Positions 16,518-26,004 of a DNA stretch of 64,000 nucleotides are shown here, in pieces; positions within the stretch are counted from its first letter, which is position 1, and each line of letters begins with the position of its first letter. Position numbers and translations under genes: made by a program. The DNA comes from Bacillus sp. FJAT-29814 (GTDB taxonomy: Bacteria; Bacillota; Bacilli; Bacillales; Cytobacillaceae), in assembly GCF_001510715.1 (NCBI RefSeq), contig NZ_LMTJ01000001.1, forward strand, positions 604,471 through 668,470. The letters are read 5' to 3'. The notes under the pieces were generated by a model that was given only the letters and a program-made list of their open reading frames with translations, did no database searches and was not told the DNA's origin.

Positions 16518-17804
16518 ATGGCTGATTTAAGCATTAATTTGGCAGGAATCAAGTCACCCAATCCATTCTGGCTGGCGTCTGCGCCACCGACGAATTCCGG
16601 CTACCAAGTCCAGAGGGCATTTGAAGCTGGCTGGGGTGGGGCCGTATGGAAAACACTAGGAGATCCAATTTTAAACGTAACGTCCCGATTCGCCGCAATC
16701 AACTTCAACGGGCAGCGGGTAGCCGGTTTTAACAATATTGAATTGATAACCGACCGGCCGTTGGACGTGAATTTAAAAGAAATCTACGAAACGAAAAAGA
16801 AGTTTCCCAATCACGCAATTATTGCCTCACTGATGGTTGAGCCACAACAGGATAAATGGCATGAAATTGTCAAGCGCATTGAGGATGTCGGCGTCGATGG
16901 TCTTGAATTAAACTTCGGCTGCCCGCACGGGATGGCTGAGCGCGGGATGGGGTCTGCTTCCGGCCAGGTGCCTGCACTAGTAGAAAAACAAACCTATTGG
17001 GTGAAAGAAGTCGCGAAAACACCGGTGATTGTTAAACTGACGCCAAACATTACCGATATTACCGCAACCGCCGAGGCAGCATGCAAGGGAGGGGCGGATG
17101 CCATCAGTATGATTAATACGATCAACAGCCTGATGGGAGTCGACCTTGATTCCTGGAACACGATACCGCATGTGGCCGGTAAAGGCGCACACGGCGGCTA
17201 TTGCGGCCCGGCAGTCAAGCCGATTGCTTTGAATATGGTAGCCGAGTGCGCCAGAAGTCCGCATATCAATGTGCCAATTTCCGGAATCGGCGGCATTTCG
17301 AATTGGCAAGATGCTGTTGAATTTATGCTGATGGGAGCAACCGGTGTCCAGGTTTGTACAGCCGCCATGCACCACGGTTTCCGGATTGTCGAAGATATGA
17401 TTGAAGGACTTAGCAACTATCTTGATAGCAAGGGAATTGCAGCTGTTACTGACATCATTGGCAAATCAGTCCCTAAATACTCGGACTGGGGCGATCTAGA
17501 CCTCAATTACAACATTGTTGCAAGAATTAATACAGATGTTTGCATCAACTGCAATAAATGCCATATTGCCTGCGAAGATACGTCACATCAATGTATCGAT
17601 ATTTTGAGCGATGCATCAGGAAAAAGCTATCTAAAGGTCCGCGAAGAAGACTGCGTAGGCTGCAACCTTTGCTCGATTGTCTGCCCAGTTGACGGTGCGA
17701 TTGACATGGTTGAACTGCCTAACGAACTGCCGCCGATGACCTGGAACGAACGCCAGGCTGCGTTAAACGCCTCTGTACAATGCAAAATAGATGTTTCCAA
17801 GTAA
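16518..17804 (+). CDS. preA: NAD-dependent dihydropyrimidine dehydrogenase subunit PreA
   Basis: PreA is the FMN/iron-sulfur catalytic subunit that reduces uracil or thymine to the 5,6-dihydro form. The 428-residue protein has a dihydroorotate-dehydrogenase-like barrel (LNFGCPHGMAERGMG, VKLTPNITDI, GIGGISNWQDAVEFM) and a C-terminal ferredoxin domain with two 4Fe-4S motifs (CINCNKCHIAC and CVGCNLCSIVCP). In animal DPD the catalytic Cys lies in GLACGQ; here the matching segment is GSASGQ, with Ser148 at that place, as in dihydroorotate dehydrogenases that use Ser as the base. It sits between preT and dihydropyrimidinase. Confidence 0.94.
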   Translation: MADLSINLAGIKSPNPFWLASAPPTNSGYQVQRAFEAGWGGAVWKTLGDPILNVTSRFAAINFNGQRVAGFNNIELITDRPLDVNLKEIYETKKKFPNHAIIASLMVEPQQDKWHEIVKRIEDVGVDGLELNFGCPHGMAERGMGSASGQVPALVEKQTYWVKEVAKTPVIVKLTPNITDITATAEAACKGGADAISMINTINSLMGVDLDSWNTIPHVAGKGAHGGYCGPAVKPIALNMVAECARSPHINVPISGIGGISNWQDAVEFMLMGATGVQVCTAAMHHGFRIVEDMIEGLSNYLDSKGIAAVTDIIGKSVPKYSDWGDLDLNYNIVARINTDVCINCNKCHIACEDTSHQCIDILSDASGKSYLKVREEDCVGCNLCSIVCPVDGAIDMVELPNELPPMTWNERQAALNASVQCKIDVSK

Positions 17805-17829
17805 TGTAAAAGAATGGAGGAACTAAAGG

Positions 17830-19248
17830 ATGAAGAAAATTATTAAAAACGGAACCATCGTTACCGCAACAGACACGTTTCAAGGCGAAATTTTAATTGA
17901 AGACGGAAAAATCACGCAAATTGGCGCGAACCTGTCTGCCCTTGGAGCAGAAGTGATTGACGCAAAAGGTTGTCTGGTTTTTCCAGGGGGCATTGACCCG
18001 CACACCCATCTCGATATGCCGTTTGGCGGCACAGTCACCAAGGATGATTTTGAATCAGGAACGATTGCCGCGGCGTTTGGTGGAACCACGACCATTATTG
18101 ATTTCTGCTTAACCAACAAGGGGGAACCGCTGAAAAACGCGATCCAAACGTGGCATAACAAATCGAAGGATAAAGCCGTCATTGACTATAGCTTTCACCT
18201 GATGATCAGTGAAATTAATGATAGAGTACTAGGCGAATTACCGGAGGTGATTGGTGAAGAGGGGATTACCTCATTTAAGGTGTTCATGGCCTATAAAAAT
18301 GTGTTTCAAGCCGATGATGAAACGCTATTTAAAACACTTGTTACGGCCAAGGAACTCGGGGCTTTGGTCATGGTTCATGCCGAAAACGGCGATGTCATTG
18401 ATTATTTAACGAAAAAGGCACTGGCTGAAGGAAAAACGGATCCGATTTACCATGCGTTGACAAGACCGCCTGAATTGGAGGGGGAAGCAACAGGACGTGC
18501 TGCCAGATTTACCGGACTTGCAAACTCGCAATTATATGTTGTTCATGTTTCCTGTGCCGATGCGGCGGAAAAGATCGTCGAGGCCAGGGCAAAGGGGTAC
18601 GATGTCTGGGGCGAGACCTGTCCGCAATACTTAGTGCTTGATCAAAGCTATTTGGGGAAACCGAATTTTGAAGGAGCAAAATATGTCTGGTCACCGCCGC
18701 TCCGCGAAAAATGGAACCAGGAGGCACTTTGGAACGCGTTGAAGAGCGGCCAGCTGCAAACACTTGGTTCTGACCAATGTTCGTTTGATTTTAAAGGCCA
18801 GAAGGATTTGGGCCAAGGAGATTTCACGAAAATCCCGAATGGCGGCCCGATCATTGAGGACCGATTGACGATTTTATTCTCTGAGGGGGTAAAGAAGGGG
18901 CGGATTAGTCTCAATCAATTTGTGGATATCACATCGACGCGAATTGCCAAGCTGTTCGGCCTATTCCCGAAAAAAGGAACGATCGCCGTTGGCGCCGATG
19001 CCGACCTGGTTATTTTTGACCCGAATGTGGAACGGGTGATTTCCGCGGAAACGCACCATATGGCCGTCGATTACAATGCCTTTGAAGGCATGAAGGTAAC
19101 AGGTGAGCCTGTTTCCGTGCTGGTTCGCGGCGAATATGTCGTCCGTGACAAGCAATTTGTCGGCAAGCCTGGTTCGGGACAATATTTGAAACGGGCAAAA
19201 TATAGCATGAATACTCAGATTAATCAAGATCAAACCCTATCAATCTAA
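17830..19248 (+). CDS. hydA: dihydropyrimidinase (D-hydantoinase)
   Basis: This zinc amidohydrolase opens 5,6-dihydrouracil to N-carbamoyl-beta-alanine. The 472-residue protein has the metal motif H58-x-H60 (DPHTHLDMPFGG), the carbamylated Lys150 in FKVFMAYKN, and the later MVHAENGD, VVHVSC and GSDQCSF segments. GGAGG precedes the ATG, 25 bp after preA. It completes the second step of the reductive pathway. The enzyme for the third step (beta-ureidopropionase) is not in the window. Confidence 0.95.
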   Translation: MKKIIKNGTIVTATDTFQGEILIEDGKITQIGANLSALGAEVIDAKGCLVFPGGIDPHTHLDMPFGGTVTKDDFESGTIAAAFGGTTTIIDFCLTNKGEPLKNAIQTWHNKSKDKAVIDYSFHLMISEINDRVLGELPEVIGEEGITSFKVFMAYKNVFQADDETLFKTLVTAKELGALVMVHAENGDVIDYLTKKALAEGKTDPIYHALTRPPELEGEATGRAARFTGLANSQLYVVHVSCADAAEKIVEARAKGYDVWGETCPQYLVLDQSYLGKPNFEGAKYVWSPPLREKWNQEALWNALKSGQLQTLGSDQCSFDFKGQKDLGQGDFTKIPNGGPIIEDRLTILFSEGVKKGRISLNQFVDITSTRIAKLFGLFPKKGTIAVGADADLVIFDPNVERVISAETHHMAVDYNAFEGMKVTGEPVSVLVRGEYVVRDKQFVGKPGSGQYLKRAKYSMNTQINQDQTLSI

Positions 19249-19293
19249 TAAAAATAAATAACACCCATGTTTCTTCAATAGACCACTCCTACA

Positions 19294-19317
19294 AGTTGTC
19301 GGGTTTTCCCGGCGACT
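19294..19317 (+). other. leader hairpin before the permease gene
   Basis: AGTTGTCGGG and CCCGGCGACT form a stem with G-T pairs around a TTTT loop in the 145-bp gap between hydA and the permease. There is no T run after it, so a simple terminator is unlikely. It may affect processing or stability of the operon mRNA. Confidence 0.35.
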
Positions 19318-19393
19318 GCCCATGATGTGAACGTTGATGTCGGTTGTTTTGAATCTTGGATTTGAAAAAATTTAACCGAAACGGAGTGTTCAT

Positions 19394-20869
19394 ATGAAAA
19401 AAAGCCATTTAAAATCACCGGATTTACTGCCCATCCATCAGAAAGACCGAAAAATTACCAATCTGGGTTTTTCGTTTATGTGGGTGGGCATGGTCGTCGT
19501 GCTTGCCACCTTTGCCATCGGCGGATCAGGTGTTATGACCATATCATTGCCGTGGGTGATCCTGGCCACTGTCATCGGAAGTCTGGCCATTGGGTTTTTC
19601 ATCTCATTGATTGCCGATATCGGAATTGAACACGGTTTGTCATTTCCTGTCTATATGAGGGCACCTTTCGGGACGATTGGAACCCATATCCCATCCGTTA
19701 CCCGCGGCGTAACAGCCTCTATGTGGTTTGGCATTAATACCTATTTTGGGGCAACGGCAATGAATGGTATCTTAAATATTTTATTTGGCTTTGATAATTG
19801 GTTTGCTTGCTTTTTGATTTTTGCGATTGTTCAATTGGTGAATACCGCGCTCGGGATTAAATCCATTGAACGGTTTGCGGATCTGGCTGCACCGGTGATT
19901 CTCATTATCGCCTTATGGATGTATGTTTCATTGTCAGACGAGGCAGCCGCTGCGGGCAGGGATGTATGGAGCTGGGTGGAATCGCCTGTAACCGGTGGTG
20001 CAGCGTTTACTGCATTTTTAGTCGTCATTTTTTCCAATATGGGCTTCTGGGCAACATTAAGTGCCGATATTCCGTCTATATCCCGGTTCATTAAGGCACC
20101 TGCAAATGAGAAAAATTGGTTTAAACGGAATAAAGGCTCGCTGATTGGTAACCTGGTCGCCATGCCGTTGACACAGACGTTTATGATCATTATCGGTGCG
20201 GTTTCTTATATTGCCGTGTTGAACTATGACCCTGTTGTTGCCTTGCAGGAGGCTGCCGGCGGCTTTATCCTAGCTATTTTGCTGTTAATGGTTGTGTTGG
20301 CACAGTGGTCTACGAATACGGCTGCGAATGTGGTCCCAGCAGCGACGATTTTCTCAAACGTTGGCGGACCTAAGTTCCCATTCTGGGCCGGTGTCATTAC
20401 AGCCGGCATTGTCGGTTCGGTTGTCCAGCCTTGGAAGCTATTTGGTGTCATTATTCCATTCCTATTGTTTGTCGGCGGGATCCTGTCAGCCATTGTCGGC
20501 ATCCTGTTTGCCGATTATTACTTGAACCGCAAGCGGCGAGTAAATGTTCCGGAACTATATGAGGATCATGGCCAATTTAAATACTTGGGCGGTGTAAATG
20601 TTGCCGGGTTCATCGCCTGGATTATCGGCGGAATAGCGTCTTACTTTGTGCCGGAATATGGATTCTTGGTTGGCTTCCTCATCGGCGCCGGTGTGTATTA
20701 TGTACTGGCAAAGTACTGGTGGTTCAATCTGTATCGCCAAGCAGAACTCGAAGACCCAGATGATGAAAAATATTTGGGAATATCGGTGGGGCGTGATTGG
20801 GTAATTGATGAAGAACCATTGCTTGAACCTGCTGTCCAAGAACTTCCGGAAAATCTGGATTTATATTAA
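19394..20869 (+). CDS. NCS1-family nucleobase:cation symporter
   Basis: A 491-residue membrane protein with about 12 transmembrane segments and NCS1 signatures (FPVYMRAPFGTIGTHIP, SMWFGINTYFGA, NMGFWATLSADIPSISRF, and WSTNTAANVVPA). NCS1 proteins import nucleobases and related compounds such as uracil, allantoin or hydantoins. Operon membership predicts uptake of uracil, thymine or dihydropyrimidines. The C-terminal tail is cytoplasmic and acidic. Confidence 0.92.
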   Translation: MKKSHLKSPDLLPIHQKDRKITNLGFSFMWVGMVVVLATFAIGGSGVMTISLPWVILATVIGSLAIGFFISLIADIGIEHGLSFPVYMRAPFGTIGTHIPSVTRGVTASMWFGINTYFGATAMNGILNILFGFDNWFACFLIFAIVQLVNTALGIKSIERFADLAAPVILIIALWMYVSLSDEAAAAGRDVWSWVESPVTGGAAFTAFLVVIFSNMGFWATLSADIPSISRFIKAPANEKNWFKRNKGSLIGNLVAMPLTQTFMIIIGAVSYIAVLNYDPVVALQEAAGGFILAILLLMVVLAQWSTNTAANVVPAATIFSNVGGPKFPFWAGVITAGIVGSVVQPWKLFGVIIPFLLFVGGILSAIVGILFADYYLNRKRRVNVPELYEDHGQFKYLGGVNVAGFIAWIIGGIASYFVPEYGFLVGFLIGAGVYYVLAKYWWFNLYRQAELEDPDDEKYLGISVGRDWVIDEEPLLEPAVQELPENLDLY

Positions 20870-20888
20870 GCAAATTGGAGGTGGTGAA

Positions 20889-21107
20889 ATGTCAGAATAT
20901 CAACATTTCCTTGAGGAACGGGATAAAATTGATTTTTTGATTCAAAAGGGATACCGAATCTCGGGTGTCAGGGAGCATTTGGATGGTGCCACGGTGGATT
21001 TCGTCCATCCGAACGGTAACGTAATCGAAACATTGCAGATTGGAAATGCCAATGCCCGCAAATATTTCTCCAGTCTATTAATCAAACAGAATCAAGGATT
21101 ATTGTAG
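20889..21107 (+). CDS. small conserved-looking protein of the pyrimidine operon
   Basis: A 72-residue soluble protein, mixed in charge, with the motifs FLIQKGYRISGVREHLDGA and VDFVHPNGNVIETLQIGNA. GGAGGTGG lies about 7 bp before the ATG, 19 bp after the permease stop, and the operon terminator follows directly, so it is the last gene of the transcript. The family is not recognised. A regulatory or accessory role in pyrimidine uptake or catabolism is suggested only by position. Confidence 0.7.
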   Translation: MSEYQHFLEERDKIDFLIQKGYRISGVREHLDGATVDFVHPNGNVIETLQIGNANARKYFSSLLIKQNQGLL

Positions 21108-21114
21108 TGGCAAA

Positions 21115-21153
21115 GGAAAAAGGATTGGACCTGCAAAAGCCAATCCTTTTTCC
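21115..21153 (+). terminator. terminator of the preT operon
   Basis: GGAAAAAGGATTGG pairs perfectly with CCAATCCTTTTTCC around an 11-bp loop. Confidence 0.85.
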
Positions 21154-21177
21154 TGTAGCACGATAAGGAGATAAATC

Positions 21178-22788
21178 ATGAAGGAACAATTTCAATTGAA
21201 AGTCCTCGATATTTTAAAAAGAAAACACTTTGATCATGCCGCTGTCATTGCCGGTCATGATGGGCTTTCCCGCGTGGTCAAATGGGTCCATGTCGTAGAG
21301 GTTACCAGCATCCGTAATCTCTTAAAAGGACAGGAACTCATTTTGTCCACCGGTGTAGCCTGGAAGGATAATCCGAACCAGTTTGTTTCGATGGTTAAAG
21401 AATTTATTGAGAATAATGCTGCAGGGTTGTGTATCGAACTGGGAACCTATATTACGGACATTCCCGATGAAGTGTTGGAATTAGCAAATAACCAGCAGTT
21501 CCCGATTATTATTTTTCAACAGGAGGTACCATTTGTCGAAATCACCCAGGACATTCATTCGGTGATCATCAACCAACAATACCAAAAGATTTCCGATTTG
21601 GAGAATTATTCGCAGAGCTTAAATAAACGGCTGTTAACGATTGAAAGCCATGAGGAAATCCTCCAGTTTATTTTTTCCGCATTAGATGTCCAGGTCATTT
21701 TCCGGCTAAAAAATGGGGAATACGAATTTGTGCCGGATATTCATAGCAGCAACCAAGCAGAAATCCTAGAGCAGCTGGCAAAAAAGCAAGGCAATGAACA
21801 TATTGCTGTGGCACCGATATTTTTATTCGGCCAGGAATTTGCTGAATTAAGCATCTATTCCCCGGATATCCCGATCAGTGAATTTGATTTATTGATATTG
21901 GACCGCACGGCCACCGCTCTTGCCCAGCATTTGCTAAGAGAGTTATATGTTGAGGAAAAAAAGCGGGCGGAGGAGTTTGAATGGCTGCAGGGCTGGCTTG
22001 CCGGGGATCATTCCCTTGAAGATATTTACGATTATTTAACTGAAAATGGGTGCAAGGCAAAAGGGAATGAGGCAGCGGTGCTGATCACGAAGCTGATTCC
22101 TGTAAAAGAAAAATCGATTTCCGACGTCACTTATCTCAAGCTTTTGTTTCGTTCTGTATTTGAGCAAAATGGGTTTACGGTATTTTTTGTAGAAAAAAGA
22201 AATGAGTTAACGTTTATTTTATTGAACAATCGGGCCAAGAGGAATCTGAAGGAGCGCATCAAGAAGGCCATCGTTTCGCTTGAAGAGTCTGAATTTATCC
22301 GCAAACAGGGATCAGCCAAATTTATTATTGCTGCCGGAAAGTTTTCAGAATCTTTGTGCGATGTACATAAAAGCTATCTGACGGCGAAAGAAACGTTAAA
22401 GATTCAGCAAAAAATGACTCAAAAGCAAAGCCATTATTTTTATGAGGATTTGCATTTGTACCGGTTGATCTCCCAGCTCAGCAAGCATACCGACCTACAG
22501 GAGCTGGCGGCTGAGTACCTCCAGCCTGTCATTCAATATGACAAAAAATACAATGCCAAGCTACTGGAGACGTTAAAGGCCTATTTGGAATGCAACGGAT
22601 CAAAGCAGGAGACCTCCAATAAGCTTTTCATTGTCAGGCAGACGCTTTACCATCGGCTGCAGAAGCTTGAAAACCTCCTAGGCGAGGATTTCATGGAGCG
22701 GGAAAAGCGGGTGGCGATTGAATTCATGCTGCTTGTACATGATTATTTAGCGGCTTCACAGCCCGGGAAAATAGGGCAGGCCAAGTAG
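21178..22788 (+). CDS. PucR-family transcriptional regulator
   Basis: A 536-residue cytoplasmic regulator. It has an N-terminal PucR purine-catabolism domain (about residues 8-130: VKWVHVVEVTSIRNLLKGQELILSTG as the family hallmark region), a middle GGDEF-like region and a C-terminal PucR helix-turn-helix (LLETLKAYLECNGSKQETSNKLFIVRQTLYHRLQKLENLLG region, about residues 460-515). Such proteins usually activate nitrogen-compound catabolism genes in response to an intermediate. AAGGAG precedes the ATG. Its place between the two halves of the pyrimidine locus suggests it controls both. Confidence 0.93.
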   Translation: MKEQFQLKVLDILKRKHFDHAAVIAGHDGLSRVVKWVHVVEVTSIRNLLKGQELILSTGVAWKDNPNQFVSMVKEFIENNAAGLCIELGTYITDIPDEVLELANNQQFPIIIFQQEVPFVEITQDIHSVIINQQYQKISDLENYSQSLNKRLLTIESHEEILQFIFSALDVQVIFRLKNGEYEFVPDIHSSNQAEILEQLAKKQGNEHIAVAPIFLFGQEFAELSIYSPDIPISEFDLLILDRTATALAQHLLRELYVEEKKRAEEFEWLQGWLAGDHSLEDIYDYLTENGCKAKGNEAAVLITKLIPVKEKSISDVTYLKLLFRSVFEQNGFTVFFVEKRNELTFILLNNRAKRNLKERIKKAIVSLEESEFIRKQGSAKFIIAAGKFSESLCDVHKSYLTAKETLKIQQKMTQKQSHYFYEDLHLYRLISQLSKHTDLQELAAEYLQPVIQYDKKYNAKLLETLKAYLECNGSKQETSNKLFIVRQTLYHRLQKLENLLGEDFMEREKRVAIEFMLLVHDYLAASQPGKIGQAK

Positions 22789-22905
22789 GGCGGGAGGTCA
22801 ACTTGTTTAAGAACAGGACGTCTGCGTTTGACATTCTGTCTAATGATTGATTTTTCAGAATAAGAGATAATGAGTATAGTAAACATTGTTTAAGGAGGAC
22901 TAAAG

Positions 22906-24372
22906 ATGAGTATAACAAAAAGTGATACGGCAGTTTTGAAGAATTATATAAATGGAGAGTGGGTAAACTCACTAAGCAGTCAGACGTTGGATGTCCCAAA
23001 TCCGGCAACTGATGAGCTGTTGACGAAGGTGCCAGTAAGCTCCAAGGAGGACGTGAATCTGGCCGTTGCTGCCGCTAAAGAGGCGTTTCAATCATGGAAA
23101 AACGTTCCTGTGCCAAAGCGTGCGAGAATTTTCTATAAATATCACACGCTATTAACCGAGAATCACGAGGAATTAGCTCGCTTGATTGTCCAAGAAAATG
23201 GGAAGGCTTACAAAGAAGCTTACGGAGAGGTGCAGCGTGGAATTGAGTGTGTGGAATTTGCCTGCGGTGCCCCAACACTGATGATGGGAGAGACATTGTC
23301 CGGAATTGCGGAGGAGATTGATTCGGAAATGTTCCGTTATCCGCTTGGCGTGGTTGGAGGAATTACCCCGTTTAACTTCCCAATGATGGTGCCGTTATGG
23401 ATGTTCCCGCTTGCGATTGCCTGCGGAAATACGTTCGTGTTGAAGCCATCTGAGCGGACGCCGATTTTGGCTAATCGATTGGTAGAGTTGTTTACTGAGG
23501 CAGGGGCTCCAAAGGGCGTTCTAAACATCGTTCATGGAGCTCATGATGTTGTAAATGGCCTTCTTGAGCATAAGGATATTGCCGCTATATCGTTTGTCGG
23601 CTCGCAGCCGGTGGCAAAGTATGTGTACGAAAGGGCTGCCGCAGAAGGAAAACGGGTTCAAGCATTATCGGGTGCTAAAAATCATCATATCGTGATGCCG
23701 GATGCCGACATGGATAAGGCCGTGCAGCATATTATCAGCTCCACGTTTGGCAGTGCCGGACAACGATGCATGGCTTGTAGCGCGGTAGTGGTTGTCGGTG
23801 ATAACAAGCCGTTTGTGCAAGCGCTAAGAAAAAAAGCAGATGAATTGATTATGGGGAATGGCATGGACGAGGAAGTCCTGTTGACACCGGTAATCCGCAA
23901 GGAACACCGTGAAAAGGTTCTTGGCTACATTGAGAAGGGGATTACGGAGGGGGCAGAATTGATTCGGGACGGCCGCAAGGAAATAGATGACCATCCTGCC
24001 GGAAACTTCCTCGGCCCGACCATTTTTGATCACGTAACACCTGAGATGACAATCGCCCGTGATGAGATTTTCGCCCCGGTATTAAGCCTGTTGCGAGCGA
24101 AGGACTTGGATGAGGGCTTGGAGTATATCCGCAGGTCGAGATACGGAAATGGGGCCACGATTTATACAAACAACGCCAAGGCAATCCGGCAATTCCGCGA
24201 AGAAGCCGACGCGGGCATGCTCGGCATTAACGTCGGCGTCCCGGCCACCATGGCCTTCTTCCCATTTTCCGGCTGGAAGGACTCCTTCTACGGCGACATG
24301 CACGTCAACGGGAAAGACGGCGTCAACTTCTACACCAGAAAGAAAATGATCACCTCCCGCTTCGACGCCTAG
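22906..24372 (+). CDS. mmsA: CoA-acylating (methyl)malonate-semialdehyde dehydrogenase
   Basis: It converts malonate semialdehyde or methylmalonate semialdehyde with CoA and NAD to acetyl-CoA or propionyl-CoA plus CO2. The 488-residue protein is an aldehyde dehydrogenase of the MmsA/IolA branch: [37 protein letters not shown], and catalytic Cys288 in [16 protein letters not shown] precedes the ATG. Beside the transaminase it would complete uracil (to acetyl-CoA) and thymine (to propionyl-CoA) degradation. IolA of the inositol pathway is the closest alternative name, but no other iol genes are present. Confidence 0.93.
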   Translation: MSITKSDTAVLKNYINGEWVNSLSSQTLDVPNPATDELLTKVPVSSKEDVNLAVAAAKEAFQSWKNVPVPKRARIFYKYHTLLTENHEELARLIVQENGKAYKEAYGEVQRGIECVEFACGAPTLMMGETLSGIAEEIDSEMFRYPLGVVGGITPFNFPMMVPLWMFPLAIACGNTFVLKPSERTPILANRLVELFTEAGAPKGVLNIVHGAHDVVNGLLEHKDIAAISFVGSQPVAKYVYERAAAEGKRVQALSGAKNHHIVMPDADMDKAVQHIISSTFGSAGQRCMACSAVVVVGDNKPFVQALRKKADELIMGNGMDEEVLLTPVIRKEHREKVLGYIEKGITEGAELIRDGRKEIDDHPAGNFLGPTIFDHVTPEMTIARDEIFAPVLSLLRAKDLDEGLEYIRRSRYGNGATIYTNNAKAIRQFREEADAGMLGINVGVPATMAFFPFSGWKDSFYGDMHVNGKDGVNFYTRKKMITSRFDA

Positions 24373-24424
24373 GCAAGGCTTACGCAGTGGGATTGTCACA
24401 TAAGGATAATGAAAAGATGACATT

Positions 24425-24439
24425 TGGTGTCAGGCACCA
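24425..24439. repeat. 15-bp near-palindromic intergenic repeat, copy 2
   Basis: TGGTGTCAGGCACCA is the exact reverse complement of the element at 3247-3261. It lies in the 99-bp gap between mmsA and the aminotransferase gene. Confidence 0.7.
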
Positions 24440-24471
24440 ACACCCATTTATTGGAATTGGAGGGATGAGGT

Positions 24472-25827
24472 ATGGTTCAGACAGATCGTTCGCAGGAAAC
24501 TTTGATTAATAAGGATGATAAGTACATTTGGCACGCGATGAGGCCTTATAGCCCGCAGGCTACGATTGTGGTGGAGAAGGCAGAAGGGTCTTGGATTACC
24601 GATGTTGATGGCCGCCGTTATTTGGATGCGATGGCCGGGCTTTGGTGTGTGAATGTCGGCTATGGCAGGACCGAGCTTGCTGAAGCCGCCTATGAACAAT
24701 TGAAAGAGATGGCGTATTTCCCGCTTACTCAGAGCCATGTGCCGGCTATTAAACTAGCGGAAAAGCTAAATGAGATGTTAGGTGATGAATATGTCATCTT
24801 TTTCTCCAACAGCGGATCTGAAGCCAATGAGACCGCTTTTAAAATTGCCCGCCAGTACCACCAGCAAAAGGGCGAGCACAACCGCTATAAAATCGTCTCT
24901 CGCTACCGGGGCTACCACGGTAACGGGTTTGGGTCATTGGCGGCAACTGGCCAGGCGCAGCGTAAATATAAATATGAACCGCTCGCACCAGGCTTTGTAC
25001 ATGTGCCACCGCCGGATTCGTACCGCGATGATACAAACGTAGCAGACCCCATGGATTTGTCGTCCGTCAGAGACCTCGACAGAACCATGACATGGGAACT
25101 AAGCGAAACGATTGCCGCATTGATTATGGAGCCGATTATTACCGGCGGAGGCATCCTCGTTCCTCCTGATGGATACATGCAGGCTGCCAAAAAGGTTTGC
25201 GAGAAACATGGTGCCCTGTTGATTGTCGATGAGGTCATTTGCGGCTTCGGACGGACCGGAAAACCATTTGGCTTCATGAATTATGGGGTAAAACCGGATA
25301 TCATTACAATGGCTAAAGGGATTACCAGCGCTTATCTACCATTATCGGCAACTGCCGTTCGTAAGGATATCTATGAAGCGTTTAAAGGGACAGATGAATA
25401 CGATTATTTCCGTCACGTTAACACTTTTGGAGGCAACCCAGCTGCCTGCGCCTTGGCGCTCAAAAATCTAGAAATCATGGAAAAAGAAAAGCTGTTTGAC
25501 CGATCGAAAGAATTAGGAGAACAACTGTTAAATGACTTGACCAACCTACTTCAGGATCATCCCTATGTCGGCAATGTCCGCGGCAAGGGCCTGTTGATTG
25601 GTATTGAATTGGTGAAGGATAAAGATACAAAAGAGCCGCTTGATGTTGGGCTGGTCAATCAAGTTATTGCCAACTGTAAGGATCAGGGCGTTATTATCGG
25701 AAAAAATGGGGCAACGGTCGCCGGCTACAATAATGTGCTGACACTATCCCCACCTCTTAACATCGAACAGAATGACCTGAAGTTTCTGATTAAAACATTG
25801 ACAGAATCGCTTGAGAAAATTAAATAG
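24472..25827 (+). CDS. class III omega-amino acid aminotransferase (probable beta-alanine transaminase)
   Basis: A PLP enzyme of 451 residues. Visible motifs are FFSNSGSEANETAFK, RYRGYHGNGFGSL, LIVDEVICGFGRTG and PLP-binding Lys282 in ITMAKGITSAYLPLSA. Family members move the amino group of omega-amino acids to pyruvate or 2-oxoglutarate. Next to malonate-semialdehyde dehydrogenase and the pyrimidine genes, beta-alanine (from uracil) and 3-aminoisobutyrate (from thymine) are the likely substrates. GGAGGGATGAGG precedes the ATG. A GABA transaminase role cannot be excluded. Confidence 0.9.
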   Translation: MVQTDRSQETLINKDDKYIWHAMRPYSPQATIVVEKAEGSWITDVDGRRYLDAMAGLWCVNVGYGRTELAEAAYEQLKEMAYFPLTQSHVPAIKLAEKLNEMLGDEYVIFFSNSGSEANETAFKIARQYHQQKGEHNRYKIVSRYRGYHGNGFGSLAATGQAQRKYKYEPLAPGFVHVPPPDSYRDDTNVADPMDLSSVRDLDRTMTWELSETIAALIMEPIITGGGILVPPDGYMQAAKKVCEKHGALLIVDEVICGFGRTGKPFGFMNYGVKPDIITMAKGITSAYLPLSATAVRKDIYEAFKGTDEYDYFRHVNTFGGNPAACALALKNLEIMEKEKLFDRSKELGEQLLNDLTNLLQDHPYVGNVRGKGLLIGIELVKDKDTKEPLDVGLVNQVIANCKDQGVIIGKNGATVAGYNNVLTLSPPLNIEQNDLKFLIKTLTESLEKIK

Positions 25828-25837
25828 GATAAAACGA

Positions 25838-25865
25838 AAACTCGCCAATCGGCGAGTTTCTTTTA
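25838..25865 (+). terminator. terminator of the aminotransferase gene
   Basis: AAACTCGCC and GGCGAGTTT flank a 4-bp loop, followed by CTTTT. Confidence 0.85.
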
Positions 25866-25873
25866 CCCCACAT

Positions 25874-25947
25874 TAACGGGCAGTAAGACCCCCACCTTAA
25901 TACTTAGACGAATCGAAGAAGTATAGGTGGGGGATAACTGCCCGTAA
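25874..25947. repeat. long structured hairpin element, part 1
   Basis: Nested complementary arms form one extended hairpin: ACGGGCAGT (25876-25884) with ACTGCCCGT (25937-25945), ACCCCCACCT with AGGTGGGGG, and ATACTT with AAGTAT, closed by a loop with GACGAATCG. Small unpaired steps separate the arms. It is too elaborate for a simple terminator. It resembles the hairpin-rich ends of IS200/IS605-type elements or a structured RNA, but that origin is inference and no transposase is nearby. Confidence 0.6.
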
Positions 25948-25968
25948 ATGTCCGATTGGTTCAACTAA

Positions 25969-26004
25969 CAATCAGTGGGGGATGGAAAAACCCCCCACTG
26001 ATTG
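25969..26004. repeat. structured hairpin element, part 2 (also near the 3' end of the MFS gene)
   Basis: CAATCAGTGGGGG pairs with CCCCCACTGATTG around a 10-bp loop: a perfect 13-bp stem 10 bp beyond the end of the convergent MFS gene. It may serve as a terminator for that gene, but it carries its T run inside the loop, not after the stem. It appears to form one unit with the larger hairpin 21 bp away. Confidence 0.6.
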
